From positions 1 to 20,802 of the forward strand of contig JAMCSO010000015.1 of assembly GCA_023379075.1 (NCBI GenBank): a stretch of 20,802 nucleotides of DNA, given 5' to 3'. The DNA comes from Candidatus Martarchaeota archaeon. Lineage in GTDB: Archaea; Micrarchaeota; Micrarchaeia; Micrarchaeales; CABMGC01. Numbering within the stretch: position 1 is the first letter of the stretch; the number at the start of each line of letters is the position of its first letter. Both the position numbers and the translations under genes were made by a program. The notes beneath the pieces were generated by a model that worked only from the letters and a program-made list of their open reading frames with translations, searched no databases and was not told where the DNA came from. This document shows, one piece after another, positions 7,505-13,678 of this stretch.

Positions 7505-7819
7505 TTACTGGTTTTTGTTTATCCATGATCTGAGGCTTTCTTTTGGTATGGCCCCAACGCTCATGGCCTTTATCTTTCCTTCATTAAACAACAGCACTGT
7601 AGGTATGCTCATTATATTATACCTTGAAGCTATCTCCTGTGCAGAGTCGACATCTAGTTTTGCGAATTTTATCTTTCCGGAATATTCCTTTGAGACATCT
7701 TCAATTATGGGAGAGAATATTCTGCAGGGACCACACCATGTTGCCCAGAAATCCACAACAACAGGAACCTTAGACTGAAGAACCTCTTTCTCAAAATTTT
7801 CTTTATTTAGCTCTATCAT
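7505..7819 (-). CDS. trxA: Thioredoxin
   Basis: Small cytosolic disulfide reductase of 104 residues, the normal size. The active site is WCGPC with C29 and C32 (VVDFWATWCGPC), and the cis-proline loop SIPTVLLFNEG is present further on. There is no signal peptide. It is the first gene of a three-gene operon with hisS. The start ATG at 7819 lies about 28 bases from a TATA box (7844-7850), suggesting a leaderless mRNA, although GGTGGT just upstream could also act as a ribosome binding site if a leader exists. A thioredoxin reductase is not in the window. Confidence 0.95.
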   Translation of the reverse strand: MIELNKENFEKEVLQSKVPVVVDFWATWCGPCRIFSPIIEDVSKEYSGKIKFAKLDVDSAQEIASRYNIMSIPTVLLFNEGKIKAMSVGAIPKESLRSWINKNQ

Positions 7820-7843
7820 TTAACCACCAAAGCGTAAATACAG

Positions 7844-7850
7844 TATATAA
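7844..7850 (-). promoter_or_regulatory. TATA box of the trxA-hisS operon
   Basis: The minus strand reads TTATATAC within CCAATTATATACTG. The centre is about 28 bases from ATG 7819. It sits almost back to back with a plus-strand TATA-like element at 7863-7872. Confidence 0.6.
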
Positions 7851-7862
7851 TTGGCCAAGAAC

Positions 7863-7872
7863 TTTTATAATA
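7863..7872 (+). promoter_or_regulatory. TATA-like element facing the gene-poor stretch before the histone
   Basis: TTTTATAATAGG is centred near 7867, about 29 bases before an ATG at 7897. It would start a transcript through 7897-8214 and into the histone operon. It is the best promoter candidate for the histone genes, since none is clear directly in front of them apart from a weak TATA-like CCTATATC near 8174-8181. Confidence 0.45.
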
Positions 7873-7896
7873 GGATACGTATAAACGTCTTGGCAT

Positions 7897-8214
7897 ATGT
7901 GTGCTGTGCCCAACAAGTCCAATATTCCATGGGAGTTATTAGTACGTGGTGCATTTTGTTTTGGCGACAAAAATACAGAGCCATGATAGAAACTGGAGAA
8001 TACATAATTAGTTGGCGGATTACAGAAAGGAATTGGCGCTGTTTATCAATCAAGGAAAAGATTTTGGTGAAGCGTTAGACCGAATGAATAAGAATAAGCT
8101 GGATACCGTATGTCTGATTCTGGCTATTTGTTTGATACAACTGATGGAGTGAAAGTATTTAATTTGTCAAGTTCCTATATCTTTGATGATGAGCTTAGAT
8201 TCCTGATCTTGTGA
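7897..8214 (+). pseudogene. Possible decayed gene or run of small ORFs; no intact gene
   Basis: About 320 bases without an intact gene, but protein-like fragments follow each other in different plus-strand frames: from ATG 7897, NKSNIPWELLVRGAFCFGDK (stop near 7986); then MIETGEYIIS from 7983; then LADYRKELALFINQGKDFGE up to 8152; then MSDSGYLFDTTDGVKVFNLS from 8110 to TGA 8212-8214. Joined by frameshifts they would read as one ~95-residue protein, which suggests a gene broken by several indels. I do not recognise the family. The last fragment (34 residues from ATG 8110) ends in TGATG, overlapping a possible histone start at 8214, so it might instead be a real small coupled gene. A structured leader RNA is a third possibility. 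Confidence 0.3.
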
Positions 8215-8237
8215 TGAGGATCTTGAGTGCTGATAAA

Positions 8238-8450
8238 ATGGCCAGAATACCAAAACCTGCAATAAAGAAACTGGTTAAGAAATATTTTGAGGCTAACATA
8301 ACAGAGAGCGGAGCCGAAGAAATGGCCGCGATACTGGAAGAGGAAGCGAAGAGGATGGCTGATTTTGCAGTAAACAACGCAAAGAAGAATAAGAGGGCCA
8401 CGGTAACAAAAAAAGACATACAAGAGTATATATACTCCAAGGAGAACTAA
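8238..8450 (+). CDS. Archaeal histone
   Basis: Small DNA-wrapping protein with the histone fold, 70 residues. The start reads MARIPKPAIKKLVKKYF, comparable to the N-terminal helix of HMf-type histones, followed by the long central helix (GAEEMAAILEEEAKRMADFA) and the last helix beginning RATVTKKDIQEYIYSKEN. The loop triad with RATVTKKD matches the typical (R/K)xTI(K/T)xxD turn. It is more lysine- and alanine-rich than canonical forms. I prefer ATG 8238 because it gives the standard histone N terminus; ATG 8214 would add eight residues (MRILSADK) and is coupled by TGATG to an upstream small ORF. It heads a plus-strand group with the zinc-ribbon gene 4 bases downstream. Confidence 0.88.
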   Translation: MARIPKPAIKKLVKKYFEANITESGAEEMAAILEEEAKRMADFAVNNAKKNKRATVTKKDIQEYIYSKEN

Positions 8451-8454
8451 TTTT

Positions 8455-9006
8455 ATGGATGTTCGCATATACAGGAGCAATGACGGCAGAGAGAAAAGCA
8501 GCCTGTATGTAAGAGAAGGCAAGGAGTTTTTCTCCCTTGGAGAGCAGACTAAATACGGTGCACTTATAACAGAGTTCAAAAAGAACGGAGATGTCGCAAA
8601 CCAGTTCAGAGTAAGAGAACGTGAGGTTGAGGAAGTTTTGCGGAGATATCTTGGTATTGGAACTCTAGAGATAGAGGATGTAGGTGATTACAAAGAGATT
8701 GCGGTAAATGCATCATGCCCCTCTTGCAGTAAGAAGCTGTTTAGGAAACTTGATAGATTGAAGCCGGAAGAAATAAATGAAGTTCCAATAGTGCCTGCAT
8801 GGAAGTGCGAGTCTTGCGGAGAAGAGTTTTATTCAATGAGCGATGAGTATATGAAAGTCCTGGTCAACTCAAACAGGCACCTTTTTGATGGTAAAGACCT
8901 TGAAGAACTCAGTGTAAATGAAGATGCCTTCATATCCCTTCTGCAGGAATACATAATAAGAATCTTCGCGTCCAAGAAAATAAAGAGAATAAGAATTGGT
9001 GATTGA
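8455..9006 (+). CDS. Zinc-ribbon protein of unknown function
   Basis: A 183-residue protein with an N-terminal domain of strands and a charged helix (FRVREREVEEVLRRYLGIGT), a four-cysteine zinc site (C88 and C91 in NASCPSCSKK; C118 and C121 in WKCESCGEEF) and a helical C terminus with hydrophobic EYIIRIFASKKIKRIRI. The zinc knuckles suggest nucleic-acid or protein binding. I do not recognise the family. A Shine-Dalgarno GGAGAA lies 8 bases upstream of ATG 8455. It sits between a histone and a PRC-barrel gene with gaps of 4 and 0 bases, so the three are almost surely co-transcribed, and a role in chromatin, RNA or translation is a guess from context. Confidence 0.8.
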   Translation: MDVRIYRSNDGREKSSLYVREGKEFFSLGEQTKYGALITEFKKNGDVANQFRVREREVEEVLRRYLGIGTLEIEDVGDYKEIAVNASCPSCSKKLFRKLDRLKPEEINEVPIVPAWKCESCGEEFYSMSDEYMKVLVNSNRHLFDGKDLEELSVNEDAFISLLQEYIIRIFASKKIKRIRIGD

Positions 9007-9243
9007 ATGGCCTTGGTTTCTGAGCTTTATGGAAAGGGGATAATATCGACTTCAGGGAAGATACTCGGAGAAGTGAGAGGAGTTGTGCTGAATTTTGAGG
9101 ACGGATCTGTCTCAAGGCTTCTTCTCAAGAGCATAGACCAGATAAATAAGGTTGATGATATAAGGGGAGAGATTGCAAATAACAGCATAGAGTACAAAAG
9201 AGTAAAAAGTGTTTCGGAGAATATAGTCGTAAGCAACAAATGA
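9007..9243 (+). CDS. PRC-barrel domain protein
   Basis: A 78-residue protein made of one PRC-barrel-like domain: ELYGKGIISTSGKILGEVRG then VVLNFEDGSVSRLLLKS, the typical strand-turn pattern of a barrel with a conserved 'stsGkilGev' segment. Stand-alone archaeal PRC-barrel proteins are linked by literature to RNA binding, ribosome maturation or CdvB/FtsZ-type cell division, so its role here is open. ATG 9007 directly follows the TGA of the preceding gene, with an ideal GGTGAT three bases upstream. It ends 5 bases before the convergent rpoP. Confidence 0.8.
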   Translation: MALVSELYGKGIISTSGKILGEVRGVVLNFEDGSVSRLLLKSIDQINKVDDIRGEIANNSIEYKRVKSVSENIVVSNK

Positions 9244-9248
9244 TGCAA

Positions 9249-9380
9249 TTAATCTGTTGTTACGTCCTTTGCGAGTGAGGACCTCTTTTTTGCGAGAACG
9301 CGATAGCCACAGTATTGACATCGTACAAATTTCTCGAGGTTTTTAATCTCTCTTCCACAATGTATGCATATATAAGCCAT
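9249..9380 (-). CDS. rpoP: DNA-directed RNA polymerase subunit P (Rpb12/RpoP)
   Basis: Tiny zinc-binding subunit of archaeal RNA polymerase, 43 residues. The minus strand reads MAYICIHCGREIKNLEKF, then VRCQYCGYRVLAKKR, with the four zinc cysteines C5, C8, C21 and C24 and the RpoP-typical spacing and CGYR(V/I)L ending. The start is ATG 9380 with a GGTAAGG ribosome binding site nearby. It is the last gene of the exosome superoperon, 10 bases after the unknown gene at 9391-9759. Its short length makes it easy to miss. Confidence 0.93.
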   Translation of the reverse strand: MAYICIHCGREIKNLEKFVRCQYCGYRVLAKKRSSLAKDVTTD

Positions 9381-9390
9381 AATCCTTACC

Positions 9391-9759
9391 TTATTTCTTT
9401 GTTTTAACATTAGTATTTAACCATTCAACAAAGTCCATGTGGACCTTTGAACCGTCGGTGTTTATGACACGGACATTCATGGTTGATTTGTATTCCTCAT
9501 CATCTATCCTTAGCACTTCCTGGTATCTTTCCATTTTTGAGAAATGAACCTCCATCCAATGAATCTTTCCTTTCATATAATCTCTCACAACTTCGTCGTT
9601 TAGTGGGAGTGATGAGAAACTGAAGAGTACGCCCTTGCACCAATAGAGAGGCATGGTGCCCGCAGGAGTTACTCGTTCCCTGAGCAGGTCGTCGTTGGAG
9701 ACTTCCACGACCTCGTGTATGACGAGCTCCTGAATAGGCGTAAAGGAGATCTTAGTCAT
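9391..9759 (-). CDS. Unrecognised protein inserted between rpl37ae and rpoP
   Basis: A 122-residue acidic soluble protein, no membrane span. It looks mainly beta-stranded (MTKISFTPIQELVIHEVVEV; GTMPLYWCKGVLFSFSSLPL; GKIHWMEVHFSKMERYQEVL; STMNVRVINTDGSKVHMDF). I do not recognise a family. The start overlaps the stop of rpl37ae through ATGA, strong evidence for translational coupling and for a real gene. In most archaea rpl37ae and rpoP are adjacent or separated by other genes of RNA or tRNA metabolism, so a function in RNA processing, ribosome assembly or transcription is plausible but inferred from context only. Confidence 0.75.
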   Translation of the reverse strand: MTKISFTPIQELVIHEVVEVSNDDLLRERVTPAGTMPLYWCKGVLFSFSSLPLNDEVVRDYMKGKIHWMEVHFSKMERYQEVLRIDDEEYKSTMNVRVINTDGSKVHMDFVEWLNTNVKTKK

Positions 9760-9992
9760 TCTCCTCTAGCCCTGTTTATGGCCCTGTTTGCCATCTCTCC
9801 AGCAGCTGTCTTTAGAGTGTATGCTCCGCCAGCGAATGTGGCTCCACAGTACCTGCATTTCCATATCGCCGTGCTCTCTCTCTTTACGGCTTCCTTGCCG
9901 CAGATATCGCACTTGTATTTTGCTCTTTTCTGTTCTAGAACTGCTCGATATCTCTTTCTCAAACTGACTCCAGATCTTATACTAAAGCTAGA
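9756..9992 (-). CDS. rpl37ae: Ribosomal protein L37Ae (eL43)
   Basis: Zinc-binding protein of the large ribosomal subunit. The motif pair KYKCDICGKEAVKRES and IWKCRYCGATFAGGAY carries the four zinc-binding cysteines and ends in the typical (F/Y)AGGAY signature. The N terminus SSFSIRSGVSLRKRYRAVLE matches the usual RFGPRYG(x)xLRKR segment. The start is uncertain: I prefer TTG at 9992, 5 bases after the ribosome binding sequence AGGTGA located in the end of rrp42; GTG at 10001 lies within that sequence. An ATG at 10061 would lie deep inside rrp42. The C-terminal tail (LKTAAGEMANRAINRARGE) is longer than in some relatives. Confidence 0.93.
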   Translation of the reverse strand, partial: SSFSIRSGVSLRKRYRAVLEQKRAKYKCDICGKEAVKRESTAIWKCRYCGATFAGGAYTLKTAAGEMANRAINRARGE

Positions 9993-9996
9993 CAAA

Positions 9997-10791
9997 TCAT
10001 TCACCTGTTGCTTTTTTGATAATATTCCTAACTTCTTTTCCCTTTTCAAAAGAAAGATCAATCATCTGATCGAGCTCGCTTGTGCTGAACGACCCGCCAA
10101 GACCCTTTTGCATTGCCCTGACGACATTCTCATCGTTCGCTATTGTGAGCCTCGCCTTTGAGAACATCTCCTCTGGCGCAGTCATGTCAAGGAGTATCTT
10201 ATCTGCAATCTTTCCGAAAGTGCATGAGGTCACAAGATTTGATGGCTTTAACCTTTCCAGATTGCCCTCCCTTATCACGTCTTCGCCTTCAAGCCTGGGG
10301 AGCCGTGTTGAGAAGAGGGCTGAGACTGCTGCGATCGTACCTGCATCAAACATATTGCCATCATAATTTAGTACATATATATCTATAAATACGCTCCACA
10401 CCTTTCCCTTCTCTATGAAAAGGGATTTTGTATCAATCATGTTTGCTGCGCGTATCCCGCGGTCTATGACCCTTGCCAACTCTATAGCCTCTGGTGTCGG
10501 AGGCCCGGGCTCGAATTTTTCTGATGCGATAGGAAGAAGCTCTGCAGAGGTGATTATATTTCCATCTTCAGGCTTGTCTGACATTGGCTCATCAAGAGCT
10601 ATTTTTATCCCTGCTAAGACTCTCGTATTTCCTATAAGTACGTCAGCCGAGCCCTCTGTGTTCTGCAGTGGTGAGCTCTTTATTGAGATATCCCTATAAG
10701 CATTGAAGCTTCTGCCATCGTCCCTTTGGCCCTTTCGTATTGTATCTAATATATATTCTTCCAGTATTGATCCCATTTGCATATTGATCAT
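9997..10791 (-). CDS. rrp42: Exosome complex subunit Rrp42
   Basis: Non-catalytic RNase PH-like subunit that forms the hexameric exosome ring with Rrp41 and binds RNA at the active-site interface. The 264 residues contain the family opening LDTIRKGQRDDGRSFNAYRD, the central block PTPEAIELARVIDRGIRAAN, and VFIDIYVLNYDGNMFDAGTI, which aligns with the archaeal Rrp42 DvhVlnydGN motif. ATG 10791 is used; ATG 10782 or 10776 are alternatives, since a GGATGAT sequence overlaps the first start. It lies 3 bases after rrp41 and overlaps the ribosome binding site of rpl37ae. Confidence 0.95.
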   Translation of the reverse strand: MINMQMGSILEEYILDTIRKGQRDDGRSFNAYRDISIKSSPLQNTEGSADVLIGNTRVLAGIKIALDEPMSDKPEDGNIITSAELLPIASEKFEPGPPTPEAIELARVIDRGIRAANMIDTKSLFIEKGKVWSVFIDIYVLNYDGNMFDAGTIAAVSALFSTRLPRLEGEDVIREGNLERLKPSNLVTSCTFGKIADKILLDMTAPEEMFSKARLTIANDENVVRAMQKGLGGSFSTSELDQMIDLSFEKGKEVRNIIKKATGE

Positions 10792-10794
10792 CCG

Positions 10795-11532
10795 TTATTC
10801 TTTTGCGTACCTTTCAGATATTTCTTCATAAGGCTTTTTGAGAGCAGCAACCTGCAGTTTTGATATGGTTTCTCCTGCCTTGAGTATCATTGATACTGCT
10901 CTCTTGATCTCTTCCCTGCTCAGCGTACCATCCATCTGAAGAAGGAGGATCTTGTTCTGTATTGGAGCTATGGCCATTGGCATATCTGCATCTGAATAAT
11001 TATCTTCAAGCTTATCGAGATCGAGAATCACTTCATTACCAACCTTGCCTGCAGATACAGCGTATGGAAGATCTGTCATTGGTATACCAGAAGAAGCCAT
11101 TGCAACTGCAGCAGCAGTTATTCCTGCGGCCCTTGTGCCGCCATCGCTTTGAAGTACCTCTATGTAGATGTTTATCTCGCTTCCGGGAAAGTCCTGAAGC
11201 ATGACAACATTCTCGAAAACCTCTTTTGTTACTTTTGATATCTCTATTGCCCTTCTGTTTGGTCCAGACCTCCCATGCTCTTCTAACGAGGAGAAGGGTG
11301 CCATTGAGTACCTGCATTTTATGACTGCCTTTTCCGGATCTGCAGTATGCTTTGGTAGAGCTTCCCTTGGACCATAAACTGCAGCTATAATCTTATTCTT
11401 TCCCCACTCGATATAAGCAGACCCGCTTGCATTCTTTATTACATTTGATTCTATTCTGATTGGCCTGAGGTCTCCGCTCGACCGCCCGTCATTTCTCTTT
11501 CCGTTTATAATTAGCTCTGGTTTTTCTGACAT
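10795..11532 (-). CDS. rrp41: Exosome complex exonuclease Rrp41
   Basis: Catalytic RNase PH-like subunit of the archaeal exosome; degrades RNA 3'-5' phosphorolytically and can add tails. It has 245 residues from ATG 11532. Typical blocks: INGKRNDGRSSGDLRPIRIE at the N terminus, GRSGPNRRAIEISKVTKEVF around the RNA/phosphate-binding arginines, LQSDGGTRAAGITAAAVAMA, and LDLDKLEDNYSDADMPMAIA with the catalytic aspartates. It begins one base after the rrp4 stop. Confidence 0.97.
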   Translation of the reverse strand: MSEKPELIINGKRNDGRSSGDLRPIRIESNVIKNASGSAYIEWGKNKIIAAVYGPREALPKHTADPEKAVIKCRYSMAPFSSLEEHGRSGPNRRAIEISKVTKEVFENVVMLQDFPGSEINIYIEVLQSDGGTRAAGITAAAVAMASSGIPMTDLPYAVSAGKVGNEVILDLDKLEDNYSDADMPMAIAPIQNKILLLQMDGTLSREEIKRAVSMILKAGETISKLQVAALKKPYEEISERYAKE

Positions 11533-11533
11533 T

Positions 11534-12133
11534 TTACACACTCTTTTCTAACATCGTCTTGATTCTTTCGGTGATGCCGGTTTTGTGGGGCTCCTCTTCT
11601 ATTCTAAGTATTACCTTTGTTGCAAGATCGAGATTGCCTCCGCGCATCCAGAGGACTCCGTTCATGCCTATCTTTATGAATGTCTTTGTTCCCTCAGTCA
11701 ATTGCGTTATCATTGAATCCCCTTTGCCGAGTATCCTTGGGATCTTTGTCGGTTTTACTGCGAGGATCTTTCCGCCGCTGAGCTTTCTGGGCCTTACTAG
11801 AACGACAGTCTTTGTCTTGTCAAGCTCTTTTACAGATGCTTCTATGATGTCTCCAGGAGCGATGTCTCCTTCAGAGTACTTCACTAGGATTATGCCCTTG
11901 TAGGTTGAGTGAAGATTCACAGTGAAGACATTTAGCTTCTCCTCCTCCACAACACCAATGACCTCGTCGCCATGGCGCGGGTACCAGATCCCTTCCAGTG
12001 GTACAAGATTTCTCTTTTCATTGTCATAAATCCCCATCACTGTAGAGTATGTATTGTTCTCATGTATTATTGTATTTTCCAGATGAACGGGCTTCTCTTC
12101 AAGCCGCTCTCCAGGAACCACTATCCTTTGCAT
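11534..12133 (-). CDS. rrp4: Exosome complex RNA-binding protein Rrp4
   Basis: Cap protein of the exosome that threads RNA into the Rrp41/Rrp42 ring. The 199 residues show an N-terminal domain (MQRIVVPGERLEEKPVHL then STVMGIYDNEKRNLVPLEG), an S1 domain from about residue 60 (DEVIGVVEEEKLNVFTVNL; GDIAPGDIIEASVKELDKTK) and a KH domain (KIPRILGKGDSMITQLTEGT; IGMNGVLWMRGGNLDLATKV). It starts 16 bases after the SBDS domain III frame, with a GGTG ribosome binding site. Confidence 0.96.
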   Translation of the reverse strand: MQRIVVPGERLEEKPVHLENTIIHENNTYSTVMGIYDNEKRNLVPLEGIWYPRHGDEVIGVVEEEKLNVFTVNLHSTYKGIILVKYSEGDIAPGDIIEASVKELDKTKTVVLVRPRKLSGGKILAVKPTKIPRILGKGDSMITQLTEGTKTFIKIGMNGVLWMRGGNLDLATKVILRIEEEPHKTGITERIKTMLEKSV

Positions 12134-12149
12134 TTTATTACACCGTTAT

Positions 12150-12362
12150 TTATTCTATAAATTTAACTACTGCACTTCCCTTGGTCTGATTGTTTATGCG
12201 CTCAAGGAACTCTCCTTTGAGGCCTGCAGGAAACTCAAGCTTCGCCCTTAAGGAGCCGTCCTGAAGCCATTCCTCGGATTTTTGGCCATATTGTTTTAGG
12301 AGGTTGTAGCATCTGTTTGCAAACTCGGGAGGAATGTCGACCTCTGCCTTCCGAGTTTGCAT
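12150..12362 (-). CDS. SBDS ribosome maturation factor, C-terminal domain III in a separate frame
   Basis: A 70-residue reading frame starting at ATG 12362 that encodes the C-terminal, ferredoxin-like domain of SBDS: RKAEVDIPPEFANRCYNLLK, then YGQKSEEWLQDGSLRAKLEF, PAGLKGEFLERINNQTKGSA and VVKFIE. Residues DIPPEF, EEW..DGS, PAGL and TKG are classic SBDS domain III landmarks. SBDS normally reads through as one ~230-residue protein; here this part is shifted by one base from domains I-II, and about 25 linker residues are missing before it. It may be a true split gene, a frameshift mutation or a sequence error. Confidence 0.82.
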   Translation of the reverse strand: MQTRKAEVDIPPEFANRCYNLLKQYGQKSEEWLQDGSLRAKLEFPAGLKGEFLERINNQTKGSAVVKFIE

Positions 12363-12774
12363 TCTTGAACGGGTCGATCGCTATCTTAGCTTCATGTAGG
12401 GCAGCATCTATTCTTTGGACAGTGTGAGGAGCTTTAGTTCTTGGGTCTATCGAATTTCTCGCTATGATGTCTATTATTTGTTTTCTCTTTTCCTCAAGAA
12501 GCTTGTTTCTCTGCTCAGTTGTTATCGGGACATCTCCCTTCTTCAGTATTATCTCTGCTATTTTGATCGTGTCTATTGTCTCGAAAGCTTTCTTCAGCTT
12601 ATCCTGGCTCTGGCGCTTCCCTTTGTTTGCATCCTCAAATATCTCTTCGCTTTCTAGCACAGAGAATGCGTCTTTCCTCTTTCCCGTGATGAACTCATAC
12701 GCTCTATCTGAGTCTACAAATATCTCGAAGCGTTCCCCGTTGACTGTGTATTTTGCTACAACAACTTTTGACAT
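12235..12774 (-). CDS. SBDS ribosome maturation factor, domains I-II, reading frame lost at residue 137
   Basis: SBDS removes the anti-association factor aIF6 from new large subunits together with an EF-2-like GTPase. Domain I (VVVAKYTVNGERFEIFVDSD, then SVLESEEIFEDANKGKRQS) and domain II (ILKKGDVPITTEQRNKLLEE, then NSIDPRTKAPHTVQRIDAAL and HEAKIAIDPFK) are intact to K137. Immediately after, the frame leaves SBDS and continues 42 unrelated residues to a stop at 12235, while domain III continues one base off from ATG 12362. Start ATG 12774; GTG 12783 is less likely. psmA ends 17 bases upstream. As read, the gene makes a 179-residue protein lacking domain III; a +1 shift at AAG-A would give about 207 residues. 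Confidence 0.85.
   Translation of the reverse strand: MSKVVVAKYTVNGERFEIFVDSDRAYEFITGKRKDAFSVLESEEIFEDANKGKRQSQDKLKKAFETIDTIKIAEIILKKGDVPITTEQRNKLLEEKRKQIIDIIARNSIDPRTKAPHTVQRIDAALHEAKIAIDPFKNANSEGRGRHSSRVCKQMLQPPKTIWPKIRGMASGRLLKGEA
12318..12361. repeat. Perfect 11-bp inverted repeat at the SBDS frame break
   Basis: TGCAAACTCGG (12318-12328) and CCGAGTTTGCA (12351-12361) are exact reverse complements separated by 22 bases. One arm begins at the second base of the domain III ATG, directly at the point where the SBDS frame is lost. In the mRNA it would form a hairpin at that start codon. Confidence 0.7.
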
Positions 12775-12791
12775 GAACTTCACTGTGCTAT

Positions 12792-13490
12792 TCAGAAGTA
12801 GCTTGATACCTCTTGCGGATTGAGCAATTTGAAATCGCGCCTGTCCTGCACTACCCCTATATCCATATTCTGTGGATTGAGTTTCTCTTCGCTTATCTTT
12901 TTAATTATTTTCACGCCCAATGCAACTGCGTCGTCCACGCTCATGTTGTCCTTGTACTCTTTTATCAGCATCTCTGTTGCCACCTTCTTTCCTGCACCTA
13001 TTGCATCGGCCTTGTATCCAAGGAAAGATGCACCCGGCTCTATCTCGAATAAGCGAGGCTCAGAATCTATTCCGCCTATAAGGAGAGAAATGGCGTAGGG
13101 CCTCATTCCCCCATATTGGGTTGCCTGCATCATGTAAGTAGAAACATTCTTTGACAATGCCTCTACAGATTTAACGTCGTCGTAGACAAGCCTGTGGTTT
13201 TGGGCCCCTTGCCTTGCAAAGTCTATAAGATGAACTCCATCAGCAACCATTCCGCTGTAAGCTGCGCCGATGTGAGAGTCTACTCTGAAGACCTTCTGTA
13301 TTGTTGATGGTACGGCTAGCGGTTCTGTGATATTCTTGTGTGCCACAAAGACAACACAATCCTCGCCGATCATGCCTATGGAGGTAGCGCCGAACTTCCT
13401 AACCGCTTCCTTTGCGTACTCGACCTGAAACAGCCTTCCGTCAGGATTAAACATGACTCCACGGTCATATGCTTGCACGTTTGGATACAT
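12792..13490 (-). CDS. psmA: Proteasome subunit alpha
   Basis: Forms the outer, gating rings of the 20S proteasome. The 232 residues carry the N-terminal gate motif YDR (residues 8-10) and the alpha signature GVMFNPDGRLFQVEYAKEAV, followed by KFGATSIGMIGEDCVVFVAH. Further landmarks are GGMRPYAISLLIGGIDSEPR and FLGYKADAIGAGKKVATEML. No N-terminal propeptide or catalytic Thr is expected or present in alpha subunits. ATG 13490 has AGGTG six bases upstream. It is the first gene of the exosome superoperon, the usual archaeal arrangement; the beta subunit and ATPase are elsewhere. Confidence 0.97.
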   Translation of the reverse strand: MYPNVQAYDRGVMFNPDGRLFQVEYAKEAVRKFGATSIGMIGEDCVVFVAHKNITEPLAVPSTIQKVFRVDSHIGAAYSGMVADGVHLIDFARQGAQNHRLVYDDVKSVEALSKNVSTYMMQATQYGGMRPYAISLLIGGIDSEPRLFEIEPGASFLGYKADAIGAGKKVATEMLIKEYKDNMSVDDAVALGVKIIKKISEEKLNPQNMDIGVVQDRRDFKLLNPQEVSSYF

Positions 13491-13678
13491 AATTACACCT
13501 ATATAAGATAAGAAACATGTAAATGATATTGATTATACATTTATATTTATAATACTTGCTTCATCAACACCCGCTTTGCCATTAGGTTATGGCTCTGGAT
13601 AGTAGGAATAAACAAGGTTTGCGTGATGCTCTTATAAATAAGTTTATCCTGAGATAATATAGCGTCTTTTGTGATATC
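13491..13678. promoter_or_regulatory. Divergent promoter region of psmA superoperon and mrp-orc1 genes
   Basis: For the minus-strand superoperon the A/T stretch ATTATAAATATAAATG (about 13540-13555) is a plausible TATA region, giving a ~30-base leader with the AGGTG ribosome binding site. For the plus strand, CTTATAAATA (13631-13640) would start a ~17-base leader before ATG 13679, with GTGAT just upstream. Being the longest gap near orc1/cdc6, it was checked for origin recognition boxes; I saw none. Confidence 0.5.

Noticed and set aside
7865..8053. 62-codon minus-strand frame in the gene-poor stretch
   Set aside because: It would start at random relative to promoters and its composition (many Cys, His, Met, Trp) does not look like a cytosolic archaeal protein; plus-strand fragments look more protein-like.
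8175..8579. 134-codon minus-strand frame over the histone gene
   Set aside because: Overlaps the histone and zinc-ribbon genes, both with motifs and ribosome binding sites; the frame is Leu/Phe/Tyr-rich shadow sequence.
13491..13678. Replication origin next to orc1/cdc6
   Set aside because: No origin recognition box-like G-rich repeats or repeated motifs were seen; the A/T richness is explained by two promoters.
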